Assembly (NCBI GenBank): GCA_015680685.1
Contig: MNCI01030462.1
Coordinates: 1 to 25,033, forward strand
Direction of reading: 5' to 3'
DNA from: Gnetum montanum
Lineage: Eukaryota > Streptophyta > Gnetopsida > Gnetales > Gnetaceae
DNA length: 25,033 nt
The notes beneath the pieces are model-generated. The model was not told the origin of the DNA, did not search any database, and worked only from the letters and a program-made list of their open reading frames with translations. The first letter of the stretch is position 1. Each line of letters opens with the position of its first letter. A program made the translations under genes and the position numbers. This document shows, piece by piece, positions 9,926-17,892 of the stretch.

Positions 9926-11126
9926 GTCAAAGTGGATCCCCTTTTTGAGCAAATGTTGCATTGGATGCAACTTGTCAATCAACCTTGCGATAAACCTATG
10001 TATGAATTGTAATCTACCTTGTAATCTGTATAGCTCCTTAAGGTTTGCCGGTGGCACTAATTTGGTGATAGCCTTAAACTTATCGGGGTCTACACATATA
10101 CCTGCTTTTAATACTACAAAGCCTAGCATGTGATCAGTTTTGACACCAAAGACACTTTTTTGGATTTAGCCTAAGGTCATGTCTAAGGCAATGCTTGAGG
10201 ATGTGGTCTAAGTCATCTGCGTGGTCATTAGCTAACTTGGACTTAACTGCTATATCGTCAACATATTCATTAAGCAAGTCTAGTAGATAATCGCTAAAGA
10301 TATATGTTGTTGCGCATTGATGGGTTGCTCTTGCATTCTTTAGTCCAAAGGACATCATTGTATATCAAAATGTACCCCAGGGGGTCATGAAAGTAGTACT
10401 AAGTTGGTGCTTTGGGTTGATTCAGATTTGGTTGTACCTTGAGAACTTGTCCATAAAGGATAAGAAGGCATGACCAGCCGTAGTATCGATGAGTTGGTCA
10501 ATACTAGGCAATGGGAAATCATATTTGATGATTGCCTTGTTTAGGTCCCGGAAGTCTATGCAAATGCGTATACTTTCATTTTTCTTAGGGACAACTACAA
10601 TGTTTGAAACCCAATCGACATAGTCAACTGCCCAAATGAAACTAGCTTTGTAAAGCTTGGGAATTTCATCGTGAACGGCCAACGCCACCTCAGGCTTGAC
10701 TTTGTGAACTTTCTGTTTAACTGATTTTATGTGAGGATCAAAGATAATTTTGTGCTATATTATGCAAGGATCCAAGCCTGACATGTCCTCGTAGGACCAT
10801 GCAAACGCGTTGATGCTATCGTTAAGAACTTTAGAGATGCTTTGCTTGATTTGAGGCTCTAATAAGGAACTATGTTTCAATGTCTTAGCCTTACCTTTAC
10901 ATGTTACCACAGGGACTTCTATGAGAGGATCCTTTGTTATGTCACCTACTTCTAAGTCTAGAGCTCTAATTAGATGGTCTGGCTAGTCTAGAGATGTCTC
11001 TAAGGATGCTACATTTGTGTCATAAGTCGTAGGTTCAAAGTCATGGAATCACCATACGATCCAGTTAAGACTAAGGGTGAATGAAGACTCTCATATGTAT
11101 TCATTTTGCAATTCTGCCCAAAAATC
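9926..11126 (-). pseudogene. Reverse transcriptase, with the N-terminal exon after the PR-RT intron
   Basis: The first base after the presumed intron is 11126. The exon begins DFWAELQNEYI and is in frame with all that follows. Motifs are FAWSYEDMSGLDP (about 10806-10768), DWVSNIVVVPKK (about 10613-10578), CIDFRDLNKA (about 10557-10528), and LSFMDKFSRYNQI with the first catalytic Asp (about 10463-10425). Then follow TPWGTF, SFGLKNARATHQ, the intact YVDD box (10254-10265), LGFVVLKAGICVDPDK (about 10127-10080) and GRLQFIHRFIARL. A stop stands at 10422. A 2-bp loss near 10146, between NPKKC and FGV, shifts the frame. The family copies genomic RNA into DNA in cytoplasmic particles. Confidence 0.92.
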
Positions 11127-11482
11127 CTACAAAAGAACTAGAAAAATGTCAAGCGGCACCTATCTTAATAAAGAAAAGTGCATAAAATAAGGAAGACAAT
11201 GTTATGAAAATTTGCCTAACTGTGCAGTATGTAAAGTAATTTTGGGACCTCAATTGGCCATAAAATTGCTAGTTGAAAGTCATAGCGCACCATAGTTTAT
11301 GCGGGACACATAGGTTTAAGCAAGGCTTGGAAGGTTTTAAATGTGGGGCTAAGCTGGATATTTATTGGGCAATCAAAAAAAATGCAAAAATTTTTCTAAG
11401 TATGGGGATGCTAAAAAAGTTGGAAAAATTTTCTAACTCTGGGTACTACACTCATCCCACGTTACCCACGAAACATGAGACA

Positions 11483-11503
11483 GTCCTGCGTTACATGCAG
11501 GAC
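11483..11503. promoter_or_regulatory. Perfect 7-bp inverted repeat upstream of the antisense TATA box
   Basis: GTCCTGC (11483-11489) and GCAGGAC (11497-11503) flank a 7-nt spacer, 45 bp before the plus-strand TATA box. It has the shape of a binding site for a dimeric factor, but no factor can be named, and a chance occurrence is possible. Confidence 0.35.
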
Positions 11504-11547
11504 ATAGAATGCCCCGGGAGGGTGATGTGGCCTTCAACCTGAAAGGG

Positions 11548-11555
11548 TATAAATA
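11548..11555 (+). promoter_or_regulatory. Plus-strand TATA box within the intron
   Basis: TATAAATA on the plus strand inside GGGTATAAATAGAG, the same octamer as the LTR boxes but facing the other way. It lies about 1.3 kb upstream of the antisense gene remnant. A good 5' splice donor, AG/GTAAGG, follows at 11834, as expected for a transcript with an intron in its 5' leader. Usage is inferred. Confidence 0.5.
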
Positions 11556-12058
11556 GAGATTTTACCATAGTAAACCTATCATTTTCAAAGTTAAAGCAAA
11601 CAGTCACCGAATGTAGAGTGGCCAAGGTGAAGGAAGACAAAGCATAGTGACGACAGAAGGGAAGCTAGAGCGTGATAGAGAGGAAAGAAGAAAGCAAGAG
11701 TGTAGAAACCAACCATGATGCACCGTAGCAAATGCTAGCACCCTGGCCTCACCAATGTCGACAAAGGAGAGCATGCATCGAGGCACCTTCCCAAGGCATG
11801 CATAGAGGATTGTAGGGAGACATCGTCTACTAGGTAAGGCGCTATGCTCTACCCTTGTGATTCCTATTTTCTTTCCTTACTTTTGGCATGCTTTAGGGTT
11901 TTTGGGGTGGCCTGCTGTGGGCAGGGATTGCCACCGCCATCATGGCTGTCATGAGCCATTGCCAGGGAAGAGAATACATGTGGTACATTCTTGTTTCTCT
12001 TTTGGCTTTTTGAGCTTTTTTGTTGTAAGGGTTTGGCATTATGCGCACTGTGTAGAAT
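11556..12058 (+). other. Putative 5' leader of the antisense transcript
   Basis: This stretch follows the TATA box and has no recognisable protein. A donor, CTAG/GTAAGG, occurs at 11834. A possible matching acceptor, TGTGACATCACAG, ends at 12828, just before the first coding-like sequence. If used, the leader intron would be about 1 kb and would remove both tandem arrays at 12.06-12.62 kb. Confidence 0.3.
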
Positions 12059-12238
12059 AGGGATTTTTTTAGTGTCCTTCGTGTGACATGGGATAGGGAT
12101 TTTCTTGTCATCTCGCGCATAGCATGGGGCAAGTGTTTCTTAGTGTCCCACACATGGTGCAGAGCATGGATTTTCTAAGCATCTTGCACGTGACACAAAA
12201 TAAGGGTTTTTTGGGCATCCTGCACATGATGTAGGATA
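12059..12238. repeat. 36-bp tandem array, five units
   Basis: Units start at 12059, 12095, 12131, 12166 and 12202, and a partial sixth at 12238, so the period is 36 (once 35). Consensus start is AGGGATTTTCTTAGT, followed by CATCNNGCACATG. Copies differ at many positions, so the array is old. The period equals 12 codons and is open on the minus strand for part of the way, but no long protein results. Confidence 0.8.
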
Positions 12239-12329
12239 GGTCTCGGCTAGGGTGGTTTGGGGATAAAAAGAGAGTGTAATGGTCTAGGTAGGATGACTGT
12301 GAGGGTCACGGTCATCACACCAGTGTACG

Positions 12330-12625
12330 TCCCTGAGAGCGTAACAAGAAGTTAGTGAAAATTTTATCCTTTTTGGTGTCACGCTCTACAAACTATGCGA
12401 TTAATAGTTAGAAATTTTTATGATTGTTACACTCTACGAGGAGCGTAACAAGTAGTTAGAAATTTTTTTGTAGTTGTTACTCTATACAAGAAGCGTAACA
12501 ACACTTAGAAAAAATTTGGTAGTTGTTACGTTTTGTGTGGAGCGTAAGCAACACTTAGAAAACATTTTGTGGTTGGGAAGGTTACGCTCTATGGGGAGTG
12601 TAATTGATAGAAATTTTTTTTGATA
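12330..12625. repeat. Array of ~50-bp hairpin units with GTTACGCTCT/GAGCGTAAC arms
   Basis: Inverted arms recur with starts near 12378, 12426, 12476, 12525 and 12581, at spacing 48-56 bp. A typical unit is GTTACACTCTACGAGGAGCG followed by TAAC and a spacer close to ACACTTAGAAA. Each unit can fold on itself. The same arms appear in both LTRs (for example 6031-6058 and 22407-22435) and, decayed, in the leader near 20865-20930. Confidence 0.75.
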
Positions 12626-12828
12626 CTTTTGAAATTGTAATGCTTGTACATATATAACATAAATGTTAGTGTTGTGCCCTGTTGGGGACTGGGCATGTTA
12701 GATGGGTATGCCAACATCCCTTTTCCATGGAGCCTAGTCAAAAGCTAAGCATGTTGAGTGTAATTTTTTATGCATTTTTTTATTTCAATGCTAACATTGT
12801 TCTTTTGCTACTATTGTGACATCACAGG

Positions 12829-13632
12829 GTATTGTTGAAACCTGTCCTCATTGTAGTTCAATCGGTGGGTATTTTGTGTTGCTTGAGTGAGCCTGTGTCA
12901 AACATGCCTGCATCGGACACACATCTGGACCACTAGGCAGTATGGTTCAGGTTGGGCACGTAAGAATTCATGGAATTTTTGCTCTGTCACTTCAGTTTGA
13001 TAATTTGATCACACTTATTGGTCGAAGTAGTGGATGTCATAATGAAGACACTATTGCCTAGGGCGAACCGAGGTATTCTAAGATTCCTATCTAATGAGCC
13101 TGTTGGTGATGACGGAGTAGGGAGCTCAGGCCGGTGCTAGAAGGGCCTTAGGCTTTTGTCAAGGATCTAGGGAATGCCGGAATTTTAGTGCTACAACAAG
13201 AATAACACTGTGTTCTTCGCTCGGAACTTACAGACTCTTTTCCAGAATCCACTTGGGACGGTATATTGCGCTGGAGGGTGAGTGACCTTTCGATTTCTTG
13301 TATTGCTTATTAGACTATGACTTAAGATGCTAACTGCTCATGTCTATTGCTAGGTTTTCCGTTGAAGCAGATGGCCTCCATGATGAAGAGGGGACATTAA
13401 AATTGACCTAAACTACCCTACAAGAATTCTCATCTTTTGAGAATATTCGTGCAGCAATGATTGGGCAAATCAGGGCAGACTTAGTGGAATAACCTCATAG
13501 ATATTTCAAATCTTACGAAAGGTGTTGGGCTCTTGGCTGGTTGGACGTTGAGTGGGCAACCGGTATACCAAGCGTGGAGGAAGTTTTAGTCCCACTATTT
13601 TTGTCTCGCACACCATTTGTGCCACATAAGTT
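12829..13632 (+). pseudogene. Antisense gene remnant, 5' exons
   Basis: Coding-like sequence on the strand opposite to the retroelement, of a family I do not recognise. One exon reads NKNNTVFFARNLQTLF and ends VYCAGG at 13277. The next begins FSVEADGLHDEEGTLKL at 13354. It continues as FSSFENIRAAMIGQIRADL, SYERCWALGWLDVEWATG and VEEVLVPLFLSRTPFVPHK up to about 13632. Between them lies a 76-bp GT-AG intron with a CTAAC branch-like site, and its removal keeps the reading frame. Four in-frame stops (near 13185, 13400, 13490 and upstream) mark it as a pseudogene. Nothing before 12829 could be tied to it. The true start is unknown. Confidence 0.55.
13278..13353 (+). other. Spliceosomal intron in the antisense gene
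   Basis: GAGG/GTGAGT at the 5' end, TTGCTAG/G at the 3' end, and GCTAACT as a likely branch site at 13328-13334. Length is 76 bp, normal for a short plant intron. Exon phase (two bases before, one after) is kept, giving ..CAGG then FSVEADG.. in one frame. Confidence 0.6.
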
Positions 13633-13704
13633 GTATGCCACTTATTTTTATGCACTTTTGCTTTTTTTTCATCATGTTGCTGATTTTACCTTTGCTTATT
13701 GTAG

Positions 13705-14342
13705 CTGCAGCTAAGTCAAGAGAGGTCACGGTGGTTGCTACAGGTCGCCCTGAGGCCACTCTCATCTTTAAATATGGTGAGGTTGAGAGTTCACAACACT
13801 GGTTGTGCTATGAGGCCTCAATGGAAGTAGCAAGGAATCTTCAGCAGGCTGGGCTCATGGACCTTTTCTTGGTCATTAACCCAAGCATCCTAGTGGTTGA
13901 AATGATTGTCCTAATTGACTACTTCATCGAAGGTATCAATCGCTTCTGCATGCAGGTCCGTAATGTGTCGGTGATCTTTGAAATTACAGAAGAATTCTTT
14001 ACGGACCTCTTCGGCATTCCCTTTGAGGGTCTACCAGTGGTAGAAAAGACTGACAAAGACTTAGATCATAGAGGGGATGTTGAGGAATGGTTGGGCACTC
14101 CAAAGGGTTTTGAAGGTATACCAATGAAGGAGGTGAAGGTACCTATGGTCCACCACCTCTACCTAGTCTTCCAAGCTTATGTGTTTCCAAAGTTGCTTTC
14201 CCAAGAGAACGTTCTCAAGGTTGAGCAAGCTTGGATCATGAGAGACATAATAGAGAAGGAGACACAGTACAATTGGGCCAATTACCTTGTTAATGACCTA
14301 CGTGTTGAAATTTTTAGGCTACGCCACAACCTCCAAGCGTGA
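13705..14342 (+). CDS. Antisense gene main exon, plant-transposon-associated domain-like
   Basis: The longest open stretch in the window, on the strand opposite to gag and pol. After a putative acceptor (TTGCTTATTGTAG, ending 13704) it reads AAKSREVTVVATGRPEATL, HWLCYEASMEVARNLQ, then DYFIEGINRFCMQVRNVSV, FEITEEFFTDLFGIPFEGLP, VHHLYLVFQAYVFPKLL and YNWANYLVNDLRVEIFRLRH. A segment with VRNVSVIF, then a DLFGIPFEG motif, then a helical half with an xH..F..YVFP pattern, resembles the plant-specific domain found with Athila/Tat-type elements (Pfam Transposase_32 family). I judged this from the pattern only. An upstream ATG at 13617 gives a hydrophobic N-terminus that is best explained as read-through of a T-rich intron. 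The frame ends at TGA (14340), beyond which similar coding continues (HFSFFVACLQRFVKIL). The function is unknown. Confidence 0.5.
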
Positions 14343-14759
14343 TTGCACATGCATTTCTCTTTCTTCGTAGCATGTCTACAAAGATTCGTAAAAATTTTGG
14401 TGGTTCATGAGAATGAGGAGTGGACGATGTAAGACACACTCAAATCTCCTAGTTGTGGATTCACCACTTGTTCCACACCACATGATCATAGGACCCTTCG
14501 AAGATCATTGGCGAGTCATTTTTAATAACGACTAAAGGCAATGTTGGGTAATCCTACCGCACATGCGATAGTGTCGGGGATGCCTCACCAACCAACATCA
14601 AAAACGCAACAAGAGGAGCACAACTCATTATTTAGGTAGTGAGATTGTCCAAAATAAAGATTAAGAATCCATGCCCTATAAAGGAGCTTGTGCATGAAGT
14701 GGAGGAGGGTGGCAAAAAGCTGCAATTTAAACTCCGCGATGTGCACTTGGAAATTGCAA
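14343..14759 (+). pseudogene. Antisense gene remnant, middle part
   Basis: Past the TGA at 14340 the same frame goes on with HMHFSFFVACLQRFVKIL and VVHENEEW (to about 14428), so that stop is likely a CGA-to-TGA change. After a poor stretch, coding-like sequence resumes at 14639 with KIKIKNPCPIKELVHEVEEG and LQFKLRDVHLEIA. It ends at a strong donor, GTAAGTATAC, at 14760. I could not find an acceptor that keeps the frame into the next exon. Confidence 0.4.
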
Positions 14760-14849
14760 GTAAGTATACATTATGTGATATTGCTGTAATGTGTCACGCT
14801 ATCTTATATTCATTATCGAACACTCTAAATCTAACTTGTGTAACACAAG

Positions 14850-15744
14850 CAAGAGGGCCCCTGCAGCAGTAGCGAAGCTTGTGGAGGATGATGTCCCTCA
14901 ACCTGAGGGACATATGGTAGATGAAGAGGAATGGGAAGCTACCGAAGTGTTAAGAAAACTTGAGAAAGAAGGGTTGTAATTTGAAGAGGGTGAGTTTGAG
15001 CATTTCTTTGATGGCGTGCAGATGGGCAATCCCCCTGCTCTCACACTTGAGGGCTTGTTGGGTAAGAGCTTTGCATCGCCATCTTTGTTGTGTTTTTTTT
15101 TTATTATTTTTGTGGTTTTTGCCTTTTTAGTTGTTGGTTACTTGATCACAAAGTGTGTTATGTTGTAGCAGCCAGTGCTTTCGCTGAACGTCCGACATCC
15201 ACATCCACCTTTTGTACACAACTGTGGACAGAGACTTCGGATAAGTTCGCCTTCATGCAAGGCGTGGTGGATGATATGATAGATCACATAAAACAAATAG
15301 ACCCTGAGATTGGTACATTTATCTTAATATTATTATTATTTAATTTTTTTTCTTGTGACTAATGTTATTTTGTCTATTATGAAATGACAAGCTTGCAACT
15401 TAAATGGGACCCGAATAGAGTGGTCTAGGTCGATGTTGTACCTAAGTTTCCCCTCGAAGTGGAGCAAGTGCCTTGTTGCGTATATGATGGGGTAAGTAAA
15501 TGCATGTTGCACTCTGCAAGGGCATTGTGGAAGTGCAGACATGTTAACAAGCATCTATGGAAATGGGTGCAGGATCTTCCATGAGGCAAGATTCGAGGAC
15601 CTGCAGTCTCACTATGACTTCTTGCTGACATGTGACAAGCTAGATGACAATTGGTGCATGATTGAAATTGATTATGCTAGGTATTGGTTAGCTATGCGAG
15701 GCAAGAATGAGGCCACTCGCGAGGTGATTGAACAACGGCTGTAG
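14850..15744 (+). pseudogene. Antisense gene remnant, 3' exons
   Basis: Continues the plus-strand gene. An acidic segment reads APAAVAKLVEDDVPQPEGHM and DEEEWEATEVLRKLEKEG, then one stop at 14977, then FEEGEFEHFFDGVQMGN and ALTLEGLL. Three GT-AG introns can be placed at 15062-15168, 15313-15391 and 15492-15572. All are phase-compatible with one another. Together they leave an open frame from 15169 to the stop at 15742 (SAFAERPTSTSTFCTQLWTE .. FMQGVVDDMIDHIKQIDPE .. FHEARFEDLQSHYDFLL .. YARYWLAMRGKNEATREVI). An alternative frame over 15392-15491 also looks coding-like, so the middle junction is less sure. No domain is recognised. Confidence 0.5.
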
Positions 15745-16230
15745 ATGGACCTCTTAACAAGGAAAAATCAAGATTGGAAAGACTATAGCGCAAAAGTGTA
15801 CTAGTGGGGACAAACTCAAAAGAATCACAAGCACCACTACAAGCAAGAGTGCTCAGCGTACCTCAAAAAGTACATAGATGAGTTTATGGAGCACCGATGC
15901 TAAGAGATATTTCTTGATGCAATTGGTGCAACATAGGCTTATCTTTGTACTTTTTGCGGTATGCTGCAAAAAGTACAGAGATGAGTCTATGGAGCATCCT
16001 AGGCCCCAACGCACGCTGCAAGTTGGAATGCCTAAAATGTAGCCTTGCTATCGGGCAATTTTGTGTTTTTGGATATTTCATGTATTGGATGTAATCTTGA
16101 ACTATGTATCTTATTGATAATTCAATGGGAATGTGACAATTATTTGCTTTTCATTTTGTTGTATTTCATGTAATGTTGTTGTAAATTTAACTTATGATTT
16201 GATTGATGCTATTAGGCCCCTTGTGGGCCC
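15745..16230 (+). other. Tail of antisense gene with a partial duplication
   Basis: Lys/Tyr-rich coding-like sequence (TRKNQDWKDYSAKVY, then CSAYLKKYIDEFMEHRC) continues to about 15900 with stops. A stretch around AAAAAGTACA at 15865 is repeated about 103 bp later at 15968, at roughly 80 % similarity over some 40 bp. After 16050 the sequence becomes AT-rich with no coding signal. It may be the 3' UTR of the antisense transcript. Confidence 0.35.
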
Positions 16231-16326
16231 CATGCCAATTTAATTCCATGGTAGAAAAGGCATTGCTAGTGTAAGGCCATTTCAAGCCATCGCTATTTTA
16301 AGGCCATTTTAGGCCATTATGTAAAA

Positions 16327-16860
16327 GCAAGTTGGTTGCCAATTTTAGGCCTTGGTGGACCCTACGATAGTTTAAGGCCTTTTCGGATTGTGGAGGTAGT
16401 TTAAGATCTTTTTGGGCCATGTGGTAGTTTAAGGTCTTTCCAGGCCATGGGGGTAGTTTAAAGCCTTCCCAAGTCATGTGGTAGTTTAAGGCCTTTTCGG
16501 GCTGTGGGGGTAGTTTAAGGCCTTTTTGGGCCACATGGTAGTTTAAGGCCTTTCCAGGCCATGGGGGTAGTTTAAGGCCTTTTCAGGCTACATGGTAGTT
16601 TAAGGCCTTTTTAGGCTGTGGGGGTAGTTTAAAGCTTTTCTGGTCCGCATGGTAGTTTAAGGGCCTTTCCAGGCTATGGGGGTAGTTTAAGGCCTTTCTG
16701 GGTTGCATGGTAATTTAAGACCTTTCTGCCATGGGGGTAGTTTAACACCTTTTTAGGCTACGTGGTAGTTTAAGGTCATTCCAGGCTGCAGTGTATAGGG
16801 AAGCAAGTTGCCAGTTTTAGGCCTTAGTGGGCCAAGCGATAGTTTAAGGCCTTTCTAGGC
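16327..16860. repeat. 28/29-bp tandem array with 57-bp higher-order period
   Basis: TAGTTTAA-led monomers start at 16368, 16397, 16425, 16454, 16482, 16511, 16539, 16568, 16596, 16625, 16653, 16683, 16711 (variant), 16738 and 16766. The steps alternate 29, 28, 29, 28, so two monomer types form a 57-bp unit. One type ends CCAGGCCATGGGGG and the other ends GGGC followed by CACATGG. A distinct block, AAGCAAGTTG .. TTTTAGGCCTT .. CGATAGTTTAAGG, brackets the array at 16327-16384 and 16801-16854. The array lies near the protease end of the PR-RT intron. It has no unique spacers, so it is not a CRISPR. Confidence 0.9.
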
Positions 16861-17049
16861 CCCTTGTTTTTTTTTTTGGATTTTTTTTGAATGAAGGCTA
16901 AACAAAATTGCATGAACTAAAGAAATGACATAACTAACACAAGGTGTAAACAATAATGCAAATCATAACTATACATGCAAAGGACAAAGGGAAAGTTAAA
17001 CATGCAAGTGAACTAAGGGCACACCTTAGTCGTGTAGGTGCTTTCTAAC

Positions 17050-17892
17050 CTGATGCAGGTTAGGTGGTGCATAAAGTCTAGGAGGCACAAGACGGTATTC
17101 TTCTAGATCTTCGTTTGTTGTAGAGAAGGGAAATTTTGCCTAAAGAGCTCCCTCAGGGAGGTTTCTTGCCTTGCTTGGTTGTTTAAAATTAGCCAAACAA
17201 CATTGACTTTCATTACACACAGGTGGTGCATCTTCAGAGAACTCTACCTTTGACCTTTATTTTGTATCTACGTTGTTGATGGTTAAAGGGGCTGCATTGT
17301 CATCAAGGATCACCACCTCCCCACCCTTGTAGGGCAAGTGGATCCCTTGGTGAATAGCTGAAGAAATGGCCCATAGTTGGGCTAGCCAAGACCTTCCTAG
17401 AATCAGGTTGAATCTTGGCATTTCTTCACTCACAATGAATTCAACGTTAGTGGGGAATTGCTCCCCTACCATAAAATCTATTGTGATTATCCCTTTGACG
17501 ACCACATGTGCTCCATTGAAAGATTTTAGGCATGTTATTGTTGTCAGCTTGATTTGATCAACCAGGCTAAGCTTGTTAATGACGGGGAATAGGATGACAT
17601 TGGTTGCTGCCCTGTCATCAACGTGCACTCTGTGAATTTTGTATTGGATTACATAAATTGTTATAAACATGGGTGCAATGGTTACCTGATCCTTTTCAAG
17701 GTCAACTTTGATTACCTCATCTCGAAATGTCAAGGATGTTGACCTTGAATCTTTGGTTGCGGGTGGGAGAATTATGGCATGAATGGTCTTTTCATCTACT
17801 AGAATGTATTCCTTAACAAAAATAGATGCTAGCATGCAAACCAATGTCTTGCGATGAGCAGAAGAGGTCATAATCAAATTGTATAGGCTCAA
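17050..17892 (-). pseudogene. Aspartic protease (PR) and C-terminal linker
   Basis: The protease cuts the gag-pol polyprotein. The domain shows RVHVDDRAATN (about 17634-17602), where the active-site triplet is Asp-Asp-Arg in place of D-D/T-G (17611-17619). It continues KLSLVDQIKLTTI, VVVKGIITIDFMVGEQFP, VEFIVSEEMPRFNLILGRSWL (the ILGRxWL flap/C-terminal motif, about 17415-17395) and SAIHQGIHLP. After a stop at 17257-17259 the frame goes on (KVEFSEDAPPVCNESQCC; then EYRLVPPRLYAPPNLHQ) to the donor at 17049. Loss of the Gly should inactivate it. It is in one frame with gag. Confidence 0.85.

Larger units (their letters stand above)
11127..17049 (-). other. Presumed PR-RT intron of the retroelement (5.9 kb)
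   Basis: Protease-side coding sequence ends ..YAPPNLHQ and RT-side coding begins DFWAELQ. At the junctions the minus strand shows CAG/GTTAGA (17049) and TTCTTTTGTAG/GAT (11127), good plant donor and acceptor sites. Both exon ends are in phase 0, so splicing would fuse PR and RT in frame. Ogre elements are known to have a spliced intron between PR and RT. The intron has no sense-strand coding signal. It holds an antisense TATA box, a 36-bp tandem array, a hairpin array, an antisense multi-exon gene remnant and a 28/29-bp repeat array. Nested insertion of a separate element is the alternative reading. Confidence 0.65.

Noticed and set aside
11893-12153. 86-residue minus-strand open frame as a small gene
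   Set aside because: It is produced by the 36-bp tandem array, which has a period divisible by three. No family resemblance and no context.
13617-13704. Hydrophobic N-terminus of the plus-strand open frame as a signal peptide or membrane anchor
   Set aside because: The stretch is T-rich, starts beside a GTATGC donor-like site and ends in TTGCTTATTGTAG. It is better read as an intron that happens to be open. The exon phase at this donor does not fit perfectly, so the exact upstream junction stays open.
16298-16534. Minus-strand open frame with repeated LKLPP motifs as a repetitive protein
   Set aside because: It is only the translation of the tandem array. It lies within the presumed intron and has no context of a gene.
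16327-16860. CRISPR-like array (28/29-bp repeats)
   Set aside because: The repeats are directly adjacent without unique spacers, the DNA is plant nuclear, and there are no cas genes. It is a tandem satellite-type array.
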